Positions 1 through 9,686 of a DNA stretch of 64,000 nt are shown one piece after another; positions within the stretch are counted from its first letter, which is position 1, and every line of letters starts with the position of its first letter. The stretch covers positions 55,016 through 119,015 of the forward strand of contig CAYJOD010000013.1 of the NCBI GenBank assembly GCA_964371655.1. The letters run 5' to 3'. Origin of the DNA: CAZGSN01 sp964371655. GTDB lineage: Bacteria; Desulfobacterota; Binatia; HRBIN30. The position numbers and the translations under genes were made by a program. Below the pieces are notes generated by a model. That model was not told the origin of the DNA, did no database searches, and saw only the letters and a program-made list of their open reading frames with translations.

Positions 1-159
1 GAATTGTCCGCATGAAGTTGTCGCTGTCAACGCTGTTAGTACAAGCTGAGATTTGGAGAAGATTTGACGTCTTGGTCGTAGCCGCGGCCGCCAAGGCCGT
101 GGCCGTCGCCGTTCGTGCGCAGATCGGTGCTCTGAATCCACCCGATGCCACGCCCTGGC

Positions 160-225
160 GAGGTTGTCTCACAACTGGCAGGGCGCGCAGCCGCGCGCCC
201 TGTTCGGTGGGTTCTGAGACAGTCA
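160..225. repeat. Dispersed palindromic repeat R1, copy A (shortened)
   Basis: Begins gaggttgtctcacaac, continues with a GC-rich hairpin (gggcgcgcagccgcgcgccc) and ends in a degenerate ctgagacag. Homologous 121-bp copies with fuller ends lie at 4537-4657 and 34632-34752. The rest of positions 1-586 shows no convincing gene. It holds one small perfect hairpin (386-394 with 398-406, ggcgattgg/ccaatcgcc) and is otherwise featureless. Confidence 0.7.
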
Positions 226-586
226 TCATCAAGCTGCTGCTTCGCCCGAGAGGATGAAAACTCGGTTCCCGAGCCCCCAGCCCCGAGTCTCCAGCCCCAA
301 TTTTCAAAGCAGCCTCTGGCGAGCGCGGCTACAATCAGAGTCTCAAACCTACTCCGAATCTCAGGTGCAAGGGGCCGCGCGCGCCGGCGATTGGTGGCCA
401 ATCGCCGCAGCTTCGCGCCGGAGCTTCACCATGCAAACATGACGGCCCGACGGCAGCCGGGCTGCGGGCCACCATCGTCAAACCTCTGAATTCGTGGGTG
501 TGAAAGCGTGGCTTCCACGAATCGAGCTCGTTTACCGAGAAACCCAATGTCTAGAGTGGCCCGGTCTCCACGTCGAGATTCATGGG

Positions 587-2704
587 TCAGAACCCGCAGC
601 CACGGCTCGCATTGCGGCTTGTGGCGACCAATGTCTCGATGGTGATGTTTTCGCCGCACCCTGTTCCTGCACCCGTGAGTGAGTCGTCGAGTAGAGTCAT
701 GAGCTCCGTGAGGGTTACTGAACGTGAGCCATCGCAATCGCCGGTGCAGGGCGGCAGTGGTGTTGCCGTGACGGTGGGTCGCTCGCTTGCTGATGGAAGT
801 GGCGATGCGGTCAGGGTGATCGTGGGCGTAGTGGTTCCAGTCGCCGTCGGTGTCTGCGATCCGGTGTAATCCGGCGTCGGAGTCGCGCTTGGCGTCTGTG
901 AAGGCGTGTCTGTCGGCGACGACGATGTTGTCGACGACGGCGTTGCCGACAACGTCGTCGTCGGTGTCGGGCTAGCTGTTGCGGTGGGTGACGATGTCTG
1001 CGTGGAAGTGGCGGTCGCGGGTACGGTCAGCGTCACGGTCGGGGTGAGCGTTGGTGTCAGGGTCCGAGTGACTGTGGGCGTAGAGGTCGCCGTGGTCGTC
1101 CGCGTCGGTGTCTGCGTCCGTGTGCTCGTGGTCGTGCGCGTCGTGGTCGAAGTCGGGGTCAGCGTTGCCGTCGGTGTAGGCGAAAGCGGTGGCGTGTTGA
1201 CGGTGATGTAGAAGAGCTTCGTATGCGAGTTGGAGCCGGCGTCGGTTGCTTGCACCTGGAAGTATCCCTGGCCATAGCCCTTCGGGACACCGCTGAGTAC
1301 GCCGTCGGCCGAGATCGCGAAACCGCCGAAGGCTGAATTCACCAGACTCCAGGCGTAGGGGCCGGTGCCGCCGCTGGCGCTGATCTGCTGTGCGTACGGA
1401 GTCTCGAAAGTCGCGTCTGGAAGCGGATCGGCGGTGACGATCGTCACCGCCGGTGTGGTCGGATACAGAGCAGTTACCGCGTCGATGTCGTCGCTGCGCA
1501 GGCTGGCGCCGCGGCCGTCGAAGTGGGCATAGAAATACATGGTCGCATCACGGAGCAGCGGGTCTGTCTCGTCTGCCTTCTCCGATGAGTGTCCGAGGCC
1601 GATGGCGTGACCGATTTCGTGCGTGGCGATCTCGGCCACGTTCGTCGAGTTCCACACGCTACACGAGCCCCAGCCGTTGGCGAACACGACGGTACCGCGC
1701 AGCTGGCGGTTGAAGGTCTGATGGTTGAACCGCTTCAACTCGAACGACGAGGTACAGCTGCCGCCGAGGGCGAGAATGCCCTTGCAGGCGACGACGTCAG
1801 GATCGGCGATGGCCCCGGTCGGATCATTGAAAATGATCTTGCTCTGGTGGTTGCACGGCGACGTAGACAGATCGAGCGTAAGACCACCGTCACGCAGCTC
1901 GATGCCGGATGTCGGCACGTTGGTCCAAGCGGCGAAGGCGGCGTCTGCAACCGCGCGCGAAGCATCGAGGCCGAGAACTTGGTCGCCGTGGGCGTCGATC
2001 GAAAACGGAATGGCGATCCCTTCGTCGGGCTCGAAGAAGCGCGTACCGAGGAGAACGAAGCGCGGCTGTGGCAGCGCCGGTGCCGCCGGAAGAATCGCCT
2101 GCGGCGGCTGCAAGAGGATTTGGCTGCCGAGGTGCTGACGGTGAGGACGAGCTCGACGGATCTGGCGCAGCACGTCGCCGAGGGCGAGGTCGGCTTCGAT
2201 CTCGATCCCAGGGGGAGCAAGAACGCGTACGTCGCGCTGCAGGTGGCGGCGCGCCCGCGGCATGCCGCTGTCTCCGAGCTCGATCGCGAGCTTGCCGAGC
2301 AGGAGCTCATGGGTGCGCAAGCTGCCATCGGGCCAGGTGTCGAGAAACAGCAGCGATGTCTCCCCGACGGCGAACAGCGGCGCGCCGGAGATGGTCTCGG
2401 TGGTCGTGCCATAACTGCCGCCGAGCTCCTTGAGGGTGATGACACCGGGCTTGAACGAGCCGGAGATCACTTCCTGAATGCGAACGTCGGCGAGCGAGTA
2501 AATGGTTCCGTCGTTGTCGCGCACGACCCGAACAGCCTCGGTTGTGCCAATGACGGCGCCAATCGAGCTCCGTGACAGTTCGGCGATCGACATCGGCACC
2601 AGGGTCGTGGCGCTTGCCAAAGCCGGCAAGCAACACAGCGTCAGAAGGCAGGGCAGGGTGCGTGGCGGGCGCCACGAGGTGCGGCTCGGGCGCAAGCCCA
2701 GCAT
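587..2704 (-). CDS. Secreted matrixin-like zinc metalloprotease with Thr/Pro linker and dockerin-like tail
   Basis: Probable extracellular zinc protease. A signal peptide (hydrophobic LPCLLTLCCLPALASA) follows the chosen ATG, which has a GAGGG ribosome site; an ATG at 2728 is the alternative. About residues 362-372 carry the metzincin zinc motif HEIGHAIGLGH, and a Met-turn-like ATMYFY and a matrixin-type DDIDAVTALYP helix follow. After this comes a cadherin/putative-Ig-like segment (GGTGPYAWSLV), then about 140 residues of Thr/Pro/Ser repeats, and a C-terminal module starting CTGDCDGS with paired cysteines. The tail resembles the dockerin-like ending of the 62.6 kb propeller protein, but its Ca-loop is degenerate. 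It lies 44 bp downstream of the nitrilase gene and may be cotranscribed. The protease fold is well supported; the substrate is unknown. Confidence 0.85.
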   Translation of the reverse strand: MLGLRPSRTSWRPPRTLPCLLTLCCLPALASATTLVPMSIAELSRSSIGAVIGTTEAVRVVRDNDGTIYSLADVRIQEVISGSFKPGVITLKELGGSYGTTTETISGAPLFAVGETSLLFLDTWPDGSLRTHELLLGKLAIELGDSGMPRARRHLQRDVRVLAPPGIEIEADLALGDVLRQIRRARPHRQHLGSQILLQPPQAILPAAPALPQPRFVLLGTRFFEPDEGIAIPFSIDAHGDQVLGLDASRAVADAAFAAWTNVPTSGIELRDGGLTLDLSTSPCNHQSKIIFNDPTGAIADPDVVACKGILALGGSCTSSFELKRFNHQTFNRQLRGTVVFANGWGSCSVWNSTNVAEIATHEIGHAIGLGHSSEKADETDPLLRDATMYFYAHFDGRGASLRSDDIDAVTALYPTTPAVTIVTADPLPDATFETPYAQQISASGGTGPYAWSLVNSAFGGFAISADGVLSGVPKGYGQGYFQVQATDAGSNSHTKLFYITVNTPPLSPTPTATLTPTSTTTRTTTSTRTQTPTRTTTATSTPTVTRTLTPTLTPTVTLTVPATATSTQTSSPTATASPTPTTTLSATPSSTTSSSPTDTPSQTPSATPTPDYTGSQTPTATGTTTPTITLTASPLPSASERPTVTATPLPPCTGDCDGSRSVTLTELMTLLDDSLTGAGTGCGENITIETLVATSRNASRGCGF
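848..1195. repeat. Low-complexity Thr/Pro-coding repeat tract
   Basis: GTCGGTGT/GTCGACG-like units recur through this stretch and encode the Thr/Pro-rich linker of the matrixin-like protease on the minus strand. A similar tract (about 53530-53750) encodes the linker of the giant cysteine-rich protein. The tract creates long false open frames on the plus strand. Confidence 0.75.
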
Positions 2705-2748
2705 GCTTCGCCCTCGCCAGTCCGCCATCGTCTCGATCCGCGTCGCCC

Positions 2749-3567
2749 CTACAACCGCGGCAAGCGAATGTGGGATAGGGAAGGCAATTGGCTGCGCACC
2801 TGTTGCTGATAGCTACGGTCGATCTCGGCGACGATGACCATTTCGCGGTCGGCGGCGCGAGCCAGTGGCTTCCCCCAAGGATCGATGATCATCGAGTTGC
2901 CGAAATCGACGACGCCGCTCGGGCTCTTGCCGATTTGGTCGGGGGCGATGACGTAGACCTGGTTCTCGATGGCGCGGGCGCGCAGCAGGATCTCCCAGTG
3001 CGCGGCGCCGGTGGAGAAGGTGAACGCCGACGGTACCACGATGATCTCGGCGCCGTGGCGAGTCAGCGCACGGTACAGCTCAGGAAAGCGCAAGTCATAG
3101 CAAATGCTCAGGCCGATGTTGCCGAGCTCGGTTGGGACGACGACGATGTCGTCCCCGGGCGCGCGCATGTCGGACTCGCGGATGGTGACGTGTCCCGGAA
3201 TATCCACATCGAAGAGATGCAGCTTCCGGTAGCGCCCGATGATCTCGCCGCGTCGGTCGAAGAGGACGCTGGTGTTGTACGGACGCGGGGTGTCGTTGGC
3301 TTCTAGAATCGAGCCGGCCAGCAGATGAATACCGAGCTGGCGCGCCAGCTCGGAGAGACGTTGGGTGCTGGGTCCGGGAATCGACTCCGCCGCAGCGGCC
3401 TCTTGATCACGGTCACCGCGCCAGAGAAAGACCTCGGGGAGAACCACGAGACGCGCACCTTGGCGTTCGGCGTCGCGCGCAAAGGCCGCGGCCTTGTCGA
3501 GGTTCTCCGATTTGTCAGACCCAGCCCACAGCTGCACGGCTGCGGCGAAAAAACGGCTGCTGCTCAC
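2749..3567 (-). CDS. Carbon-nitrogen hydrolase (nitrilase superfamily, Nit/omega-amidase-like)
   Basis: Cytoplasmic amidase of the nitrilase superfamily, 272 residues. The Glu-Lys-Cys triad is visible: Glu in VVLPEVFLW (about residue 44), Lys in YRKLHLFD (about 114) and the nucleophile Cys in GLSICYDLRFPELY (about 153). The KLHLFDVDIPG and CYDLRFPELYRAL segments fit the Nit1/Nit2 branch, which hydrolyses deaminated glutathione or omega-amides, but the exact substrate cannot be read from sequence. It is the first gene of a likely two-gene minus-strand unit with the protease at 587-2704. The 300 bp upstream contain a 200-bp inverted-repeat element. Confidence 0.9.
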   Translation of the reverse strand: MSSSRFFAAAVQLWAGSDKSENLDKAAAFARDAERQGARLVVLPEVFLWRGDRDQEAAAAESIPGPSTQRLSELARQLGIHLLAGSILEANDTPRPYNTSVLFDRRGEIIGRYRKLHLFDVDIPGHVTIRESDMRAPGDDIVVVPTELGNIGLSICYDLRFPELYRALTRHGAEIIVVPSAFTFSTGAAHWEILLRARAIENQVYVIAPDQIGKSPSGVVDFGNSMIIDPWGKPLARAADREMVIVAEIDRSYQQQVRSQLPSLSHIRLPRL

Positions 3568-3609
3568 GGTGCGGCGACCCTAATGGGGTCGCGACAGCGG
3601 GTCAAGGAT

Positions 3610-3809
3610 CAGGGCGACGGCAATGGAGGGTGGAGCCGAAGCAATCGCTCATTTCACCCCCTGGCGGATGAACCGTCCGCACTCCCAGCGCTTGCCTCAA
3701 ACCCGCGCCCCGAGCGGAATATTATCGCCGGGAGCGCGGGCGGCCCGCCCGCCTGCATCGCGACCTGCCTCGGCGCGCAGGCTCCGTGGCCGACTTTGCC
3801 GTCGCCCTG
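3610..3809. repeat. MITE-like element R2, copy 1 (200 bp)
   Basis: Ends in inverted repeats: cagggcgacggcaa at 3610-3623 and ttgccgtcgccctg at 3796-3809. A homologous element of 201 bp lies at 32106-32306. Both carry the block gagcggaatattatcgccg (aagcgg in copy 2) in the middle. It contains no credible open frame and fills most of the gap between the divergent nitrilase and PhaR-type genes. Confidence 0.75.
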
Positions 3810-3865
3810 GGGCAAGGACGCGCGCTCCTTGCTGCACGGCGAGCCTCTGTGGTAGCCGGTAGGTC

Positions 3866-4510
3866 ATGGGCAGTGGGCTTCGGCTGATCAAGCGGTACGG
3901 CAACCGCAAGATGTACGACACGCAGACGAGCCGGTACGTCACCCTCGACAACATCGGCGAGCTGGTGCGCGGTGGCGACGAAGTAAGGATTATCGACAAC
4001 GACTCCGGCGAGGATCTAACCGCGGTGACGTTCGCCCAGATCATTTTCGAAGAAGCGAAGCGCAAGAACGGCCTCCTCGGGTTGCCGATCCTACGTTCGG
4101 TGATCCAACACGGCGAAACCGCACTGCAGGAGATCATGAGCAGCGTCGATCGTGGCCGCGAGGCGATTGAGAGCGTCCGCGAGCTCGCCGAGAAGCGAGT
4201 GAAGGCACTGGCCGAAAGCGCTGGCGTGCAAGCTCGCGATACGCGCAAGCAGATCGAAAGTGCCGAGCAATCCGGACGGCGGCTGCTGAGCGAAATCTTG
4301 GAGATGCCGCAGAAGCAGATCGAGCAGTTGCAGCACCGAATCGACACGCAAGTACGCACCTCGCTCGAGCGCGTCACCGAGCACCCGGCGGTCAAACACG
4401 AGCTGCGGCGGATCGAGCGCAGCATCAAGAGCATCGAACGCCAGATCGGCCTGCTGCGCTCTCCTCCCAAGCCGAAGCGTGGCTCGAAGCCGCGCAGGCC
4501 AAGGGCGTGA
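3866..4510 (+). CDS. phaR: PhaR-type polyhydroxyalkanoate synthesis/accumulation regulator
   Basis: 214 residues. Residues 6-66 match the PHB/PHA accumulation regulator DNA-binding domain: LIKRYGNRKMYDT, then RYVTLDNIGELVRGG and VTFAQIIFEEAKR. In characterised PhaR proteins this domain binds DNA and PHA granules and represses phasin genes. The C-terminal two thirds are long charged helices with Gln/Glu/Arg heptads (about residues 85-190), probably coiled coil, ending in a Lys/Arg-rich tail. No PHA synthase or phasin is in the window, so the target is not visible. It is a single gene, divergent from the nitrilase gene and followed by repeat R1 copy B. Confidence 0.82.
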   Translation: MGSGLRLIKRYGNRKMYDTQTSRYVTLDNIGELVRGGDEVRIIDNDSGEDLTAVTFAQIIFEEAKRKNGLLGLPILRSVIQHGETALQEIMSSVDRGREAIESVRELAEKRVKALAESAGVQARDTRKQIESAEQSGRRLLSEILEMPQKQIEQLQHRIDTQVRTSLERVTEHPAVKHELRRIERSIKSIERQIGLLRSPPKPKRGSKPRRPRA

Positions 4511-4536
4511 TGTAGGCTCTCGCGCCGCTCTCTTTG

Positions 4537-4657
4537 GAGGTTGTCTCACAACTGAAAGGGCGCGCCGCCGCGCGCTCCTACGGTATGCGGCATTCCTCGG
4601 CCTGGTTGTAGGGGCGCGCGGCAGGGCGCCCTATTCGGTGGGTTTCGAGACAATCTC
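4537..4657. repeat. Dispersed palindromic repeat R1, copy B
   Basis: 121-bp element beginning gaggttgtctcacaac and ending gtttcgagacaatctc, with internal gggcgcg/cgcgcgg hairpins. The ends are inverted repeats of each other. Homologous to copies at 160-225 and 34632-34752. It lies just after the PhaR-type gene. Confidence 0.75.
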
Positions 4658-4794
4658 CTTCGGAGCGCTGCCGTGTCGTGCACCCGCCATCAAGGTCACA
4701 TCTGGCGACCCATCGCCAGGTTATCAGATGCACCACCCAAGCATTCGCGGAGTGGAAATCGGACAACGGCATGGACTCCAAGAGCGGGGCGAGC

Positions 4795-5002
4795 AACCTT
4801 TGTTGCGAAGTTCGCCCTAGAAGCCTTGCGGATGCATCCTGCAGAGCGAAGTATACGTTCGCATCGCTGCGGCCGCGTCCTGCATTAGGAAGTTTGCGTT
4901 CGAAACCCTTGAGAACGCAAACTTTGCCTAGAAGTTTGGCATTTCAACGTTGGTGAGGCTTCCTGCGTGTGGAAGTTTACGATTGAAAGCCTCGACAGCT
5001 CC
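4795..5002. repeat. Degenerate tandem array, five units of 41-42 bp
   Basis: Units begin at about 4795, 4837, 4878, 4920 and 4961. Units 2, 3 and 5 start TCCTGC, and all share a core near GAAGTTT(a/g)CG(a/t)T(t/c)GAAA. Units 3 and 4 together form a perfect 12-bp hairpin (4890-4901 with 4913-4924, aagtttgcgttc/gaacgcaaactt). The array sits about 115 bp before the first DUF507 gene. No open frame runs through it convincingly. It could be a decayed structured repeat or a regulatory region. Confidence 0.6.
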
Positions 5003-5119
5003 AAGTCGATTGGAATGGTAGGCTCTAGCAACGAGCGCGACCGGAATTGTTTCCCGTTTCCGCTTCCCGTCGGATGAGGTGCCTTGATCGCCGTGCCGGT
5101 TCCATCCATTATCCCCCGC

Positions 5120-5395
5120 ATGCGTATCCGCGAGGGCGAACTGCAGGCGATCGCCGCCGCCATTACGCGCGCTCTGGAGAAACAGGGTTCGGTGCGTTTC
5201 GCGGTCAAGCCACACCTTGTGCAAGCCCGCATCGTCGAGCTTCTGGCGCGCAACTTTGAGGCGGCGCAGGCCTTGGAAGCGGAGGCGGAGCGCATGGCCG
5301 AGACCCACACCAGACAGCTGCCGGGTATGGACTTCCGCAAGATTGTGCAGGGGATCATGGAGCGGTTAGCTCGCGACCGTGGCTTCCCGTTGTAG
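5120..5395 (+). CDS. DUF507 family protein (first of two)
   Basis: 91 residues from the ATG at 5120, chosen because DUF507 proteins typically start MRL/MRI-KEGE and here MRIREGELQAIAAAI begins at that codon; an in-frame alternative lies upstream at 5084. The family is small, helical and of unknown function, and common in deltaproteobacterial-grade and Aquificae genomes. The C-terminus ends in ...ERLARDRGFPL. The next gene, also DUF507, follows after 8 bp, so the two are probably translated as a pair and may form a heteromer (inference). Confidence 0.82.
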   Translation: MRIREGELQAIAAAITRALEKQGSVRFAVKPHLVQARIVELLARNFEAAQALEAEAERMAETHTRQLPGMDFRKIVQGIMERLARDRGFPL

Positions 5396-5403
5396 GCCTG
5401 ATC

Positions 5404-5685
5404 ATGCGTTTCAGCGAAGCACGCAAGTCGCATCTTGCCCATCTGATCGTCAGCACCCTGCGCAGCGAGGGGCTGGCGGAGATCACCAATGAGCGCCTGG
5501 TCCTCAACGAGATCAAAGAGGTCTTCGAGCAGGAGCACAGCAGCGACGCTCGCATCGACGCCGCGGCGCGCAAGAAGATCGCCTCCCTGTCGCGCCACGT
5601 GCCCCCGGGTAGCGGCGAGTGGGATGTGCTCTACCGACAGTACTACGAGGAAGAATCTCGCAAACAAAAGCCGCGCGGCGCTTGA
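5404..5685 (+). CDS. DUF507 family protein (second of two)
   Basis: 93 residues, MRFSEARKSHLAHLIVSTL followed by the DUF507-typical EGLAEITNERLVLNEIKEVF and a C-terminal GSGEWDVLYRQYYEEE. It is paralogous to the preceding gene and 8 bp downstream of it. The stop codon overlaps the -35 element of the proposed groESL promoter, so the DUF507 pair and groESL are tightly juxtaposed though probably separately initiated. No biochemical role is known for the family. Confidence 0.85.
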   Translation: MRFSEARKSHLAHLIVSTLRSEGLAEITNERLVLNEIKEVFEQEHSSDARIDAAARKKIASLSRHVPPGSGEWDVLYRQYYEEESRKQKPRGA

Positions 5686-5709
5686 CAATTTGGCGTGCGG
5701 ACTTATGAA
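5682..5709 (+). promoter_or_regulatory. Sigma-70-type promoter for groESL
   Basis: TTGACA at 5682-5687, 16-bp spacer, TATGAA at 5704-5709, about 100 bp before groES. I found no CIRCE element (TTAGCACTC-N9-GAGTGCTAA) between it and groES, so HrcA control is not evident. Confidence 0.55.
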
Positions 5710-5809
5710 GCCGGCGGCGTTTGGCCCGAACTCTGGCCGCAGACCGCGGCCAAAGGACATTGCGTAAACAAACGACGGTAGCCGTCGAGGAAAGAAGGAG
5801 ATCTGGCGT

Positions 5810-6097
5810 ATGAAGATTCGCCCACTGCAGGATCGTGTCATCGTGAAAAGGGTTGTCGAGGAAGAGAAGACCAAAGGTGGGATCATCATTCCTGACGCAG
5901 CCAAGGAGAAGCCCCAAGAGGGTAAGGTAATTGCCGTTGGCAAGGGAAAAGTCGGTGACGACGGCAAGCTGATCCCGCTGGATGTAAAAGCCGGCGATCG
6001 CATCCTTTTCGGCAAGTACTCCGGTACCGAAGTCAAAGTCGACGGTGAAGAGCACCTGATCATGCGCGAGGACGACATCCTCGGCGTGCTCGAGTAG
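5810..6097 (+). CDS. groES: Co-chaperonin GroES
   Basis: 95 residues, the usual length. MKIRPLQDRVIVKRVVEEE and the mobile-loop region KTKGGIIIPDAAKEKPQEG are diagnostic, and the ending LIMREDDILGVLE is typical. GroES forms the heptameric lid of the GroEL folding chamber in the cytoplasm. A strong ribosome site (aaggag) precedes the ATG. groEL follows after 58 bp, forming the usual operon, and a terminator stands after groEL. Confidence 0.98.
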   Translation: MKIRPLQDRVIVKRVVEEEKTKGGIIIPDAAKEKPQEGKVIAVGKGKVGDDGKLIPLDVKAGDRILFGKYSGTEVKVDGEEHLIMREDDILGVLE

Positions 6098-6155
6098 GCG
6101 TTCGAGCCGACGGTCGATAGGTCCAAAGTCGAAACTCAAAGGTGGAGAGAAAATC

Positions 6156-7796
<1,641 letters not shown>

Positions 7797-7818
7797 GGCG
7801 CGTACCAACGCGATTTAC

Positions 7819-7857
7819 AAAAGCCCTCCGGGAATCCCCCGGAGGGCTTTTGTTTTT
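7819..7857 (+). terminator. Rho-independent terminator after groEL
   Basis: Perfect 14-bp stem aaaagccctccggg (7819-7832) with cccggagggctttt (7838-7851), five-base loop and T-rich tail (gtttttg). It ends the groESL operon. The A-rich left arm would also let it act on minus-strand transcripts coming from the neighbouring toxin-antitoxin-like pair. Confidence 0.93.
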
Positions 7858-7926
7858 GTGGAGTGTAGAGCGGCGTCTGCAGGCGCCGCGAAGCATTTCT
7901 GGTGGGCAGCAGCAGCGAGCAACCGC

Positions 7927-8103
7927 TCACCCCACTTTCGCCCAGCGCTGTGGCTTCTTAGGCGGCAATGACACAACCTTGCGTCCGCCCCGCTGCTGTT
8001 CCTCCCGCAGGGCTTCGCAGATCGCATCGAGGTCGTATCCGTACTTCGCTGCGTGGCGCTGGCGTACGCGCCGCACCTCCTCTACGACTGGGTCTTTCCA
8101 CAT
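7927..8103 (-). CDS. Small partner (antitoxin-like) of the VapC-like protein
   Basis: 58-residue frame starting MWKDPVVEEVRRVRQRHAA, continuing GYDLDAICEALREEQ and ending in a basic/proline tail (SLPPKKPQRWAKVG). It starts 4 bp after the stop of the PIN-domain gene on the same strand. From general knowledge, small proteins of the type WKDP(I/V)VEEVR...YDLDAI are regularly encoded next to PIN proteins of the VYVETTVVSYLTA class, which makes an antitoxin or partner role likely. No classical DNA-binding domain is visible in it. Confidence 0.72.
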   Translation of the reverse strand: MWKDPVVEEVRRVRQRHAAKYGYDLDAICEALREEQQRGGRKVVSLPPKKPQRWAKVG

Positions 8104-8107
8104 GGTC

Positions 8108-8578
8108 TCATTCTCCCATCAATTCCTCGGGCGTGCAGATGACTGGGACACCGTAGCCGTGCTCGTAAGCAACCGTCGCCACGATGTTTCGAATCGCGGC
8201 GTTGGCGATGTGCTTGCAGTTCCAGGTGAGGAGGTAGTCCATGCCATGGACGGTTGCCAGAGCGATGTGAAGCGCGTCTTCGTTCGCCTGCTTAGGTAAT
8301 GCGGCTGCCTGCGCGATTGCTGCCGCCAACTCTGTGACTGCGTCGTTGATATCGAGGAGGGGGACTCCCTTGAGCGCCGCAAGTCGGCGTTGCGCCGCTC
8401 CGGCATCTCCAGCTGCTGCTTCGCGGACAACACTCTGTGAGCAATACAGATCGAAACGGTTACGCCGCTTCCACCAGTGATGGGTCAGGGCTTGATGCGC
8501 CATAGCGATGTGGTCGCTCGTTTTCTGCGCCGTCAGATAGCTCACGACGGTTGTCTCCACGTACACCTTGGCGTTCAC
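8108..8578 (-). CDS. VapC-like PIN-domain toxin/ribonuclease
   Basis: PIN-fold protein of about 156 residues from the GTG at 8578 (an ATG at 8605 gives 165). The first strand reads KVYVETTVVSYLTA, with an acidic Glu where VapC proteins have Asp/Glu. Other acidic positions lie in the VREAAAGDAG, NEDALHIALATVHGMDYLLTWN and C-terminal CTPEEL segments. PIN proteins of this kind cleave RNA, using Mg or Mn held by the acidic residues. The small partner gene follows immediately. The pair sits at the 3' end of an attC-bounded region, a common setting for toxin-antitoxin cassettes. Function as a toxin is inferred. Confidence 0.75.
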   Translation of the reverse strand: MNAKVYVETTVVSYLTAQKTSDHIAMAHQALTHHWWKRRNRFDLYCSQSVVREAAAGDAGAAQRRLAALKGVPLLDINDAVTELAAAIAQAAALPKQANEDALHIALATVHGMDYLLTWNCKHIANAAIRNIVATVAYEHGYGVPVICTPEELMGE

Positions 8579-8624
8579 GCTCGCTGACTCGCTGCCGAGA
8601 GCCATAGCACGTCACCCAGCCCCC

Positions 8625-8726
8625 GACGAACACCTCGCGCTTACTTGCCGCGCCAGGCCGTTGCTCGGACGTGGCGAGCTTGCGAATGGCCAGCTGGCCC
8701 GGTCAGGTGCAGCGCGCTTGTTCGGC
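8625..8726 (-). other. Degenerate attC-like site C
   Basis: On the minus strand it begins GCCGAAC (8726-8720), like sites B and D, followed by AAGCGCGCTGCACCTGACC, which resembles the left arm of those sites. It may end at GTTCGTC (8631-8625). The two arms do not pair well, so this is a weak, possibly decayed site. It lies between the zinc-ribbon gene and the VapC-like gene. Confidence 0.3.
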
Positions 8727-8767
8727 GTCTGGTTGATGGCATGTCTTGCCCTTCCAACTTGTCCCTA

Positions 8768-9625
8768 TCACGCCTGGCGATTTGTAGCCGATGCTGCCTG
8801 CGAGCCCTTTCGTTTTGCTGCCAGCTTTCGAATCTCTTCGGCGAAATGATGCCGCGTCGCCAGCTGGTGACCGAGCTCAGTCACCAGATGCTCCAACGCC
8901 ACGACCATCTGTGCCGCAGTATCCGCACACTCGTCATCCGTCATCGAGTGGATTCCCTGACTGAGGCCGTCGTAGAGCAGGCGCAGAGGATTCGCGCCAT
9001 CAACGATCAGGGACGGAGGTAGGAACTTGGAGGCCTCCGCAAGCTTCTTGTCTGCGGTTCGAGAGTCAATTATCTGCTGCAGCTCCCTCAGTTCCTCGGC
9101 GGAGGCACCTAGCTCACGATTCAGTTCGTGAAGAAGGGCAAGGATTCGGTGCACGTTATTCTCGACTACTCTTCTGAGATAGGCGCAGGCACCGAGGCCG
9201 TACCCCTGACTAAGACTGACAAGCCCCTTCCTGTAGGTTTCCGAATCGGCACCAAGCGCCTCTTCGACGGCTGCCGACACTTCAATACTCCATGGCGGTC
9301 TTTGGCCCACCTTCCTGAGCCAGCCGTCCTCAACGTTGACCTCAACCCAGTACCGCAATTCGTGGGAGCAGATCACGCATCGGAGGGAATAATCAAAGAT
9401 TCCGCTCTTCATCTTCGGCGGGGGTGGCATTCCCGCACCACCTCCACTCGAGCGTAGGTCGGTAAAGGGACGCTCGGCCTTGCAGGAAGCGCATCGGGTA
9501 AGCATGCGAGAGACGTGCATCTGACCCGGATAATCGGGGAGAGTCGCCGCCCTTTTCACGTACAGCGGAGTTCGCACGAGAAAGTCCGCCTGGAAAGCCT
9601 CATCAGCAAGAACGGGGTTACTCAT
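8768..9625 (-). CDS. Hypothetical zinc-ribbon protein with helical C-terminal half (DUF4145-like)
   Basis: 285 residues. The N-terminal third carries two CxxC pairs (CASC near residue 45 and CVIC near 84) that would make a zinc ribbon. Residues 120-270 are helical, with ALGADSETYRKGLVSLSQGYGLGACAYLRRVVENNV and a late LLYDGLSQGIHSMTDDEC segment. This layout resembles DUF4145-type proteins found beside restriction and defence genes; I could not confirm the family. It has a GGAAAG ribosome site and is preceded 62 bp upstream by attC-like site B, consistent with being an integron cassette gene. Function unknown. Confidence 0.62.
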   Translation of the reverse strand: MSNPVLADEAFQADFLVRTPLYVKRAATLPDYPGQMHVSRMLTRCASCKAERPFTDLRSSGGGAGMPPPPKMKSGIFDYSLRCVICSHELRYWVEVNVEDGWLRKVGQRPPWSIEVSAAVEEALGADSETYRKGLVSLSQGYGLGACAYLRRVVENNVHRILALLHELNRELGASAEELRELQQIIDSRTADKKLAEASKFLPPSLIVDGANPLRLLYDGLSQGIHSMTDDECADTAAQMVVALEHLVTELGHQLATRHHFAEEIRKLAAKRKGSQAASATNRQA

Positions 9626-9686
9626 GGTGCTTTCCAGTACCAGGTGGTTCAGTCTCAGTCATGAACGTGTGGTGCGCGCGCTCAAC

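Noticed and set aside
906..1211. Long Val/Gly-rich plus-strand frames opposite the protease gene
   Set aside because: They are the reverse of the Thr/Pro-coding repeat tract; the minus-strand frame has a signal peptide, zinc motif and tail.
1589..2575. 328-codon plus-strand frame
   Set aside because: It is antisense to the conserved matrixin-like gene and shows no family similarity or ribosome site.
4795..5002. CRISPR array
   Set aside because: Units are contiguous, diverged and without unique spacers; no cas genes are nearby.
5710..5809. CIRCE operator before groES
   Set aside because: TTAGCACTC-N9-GAGTGCTAA or a near match is absent.
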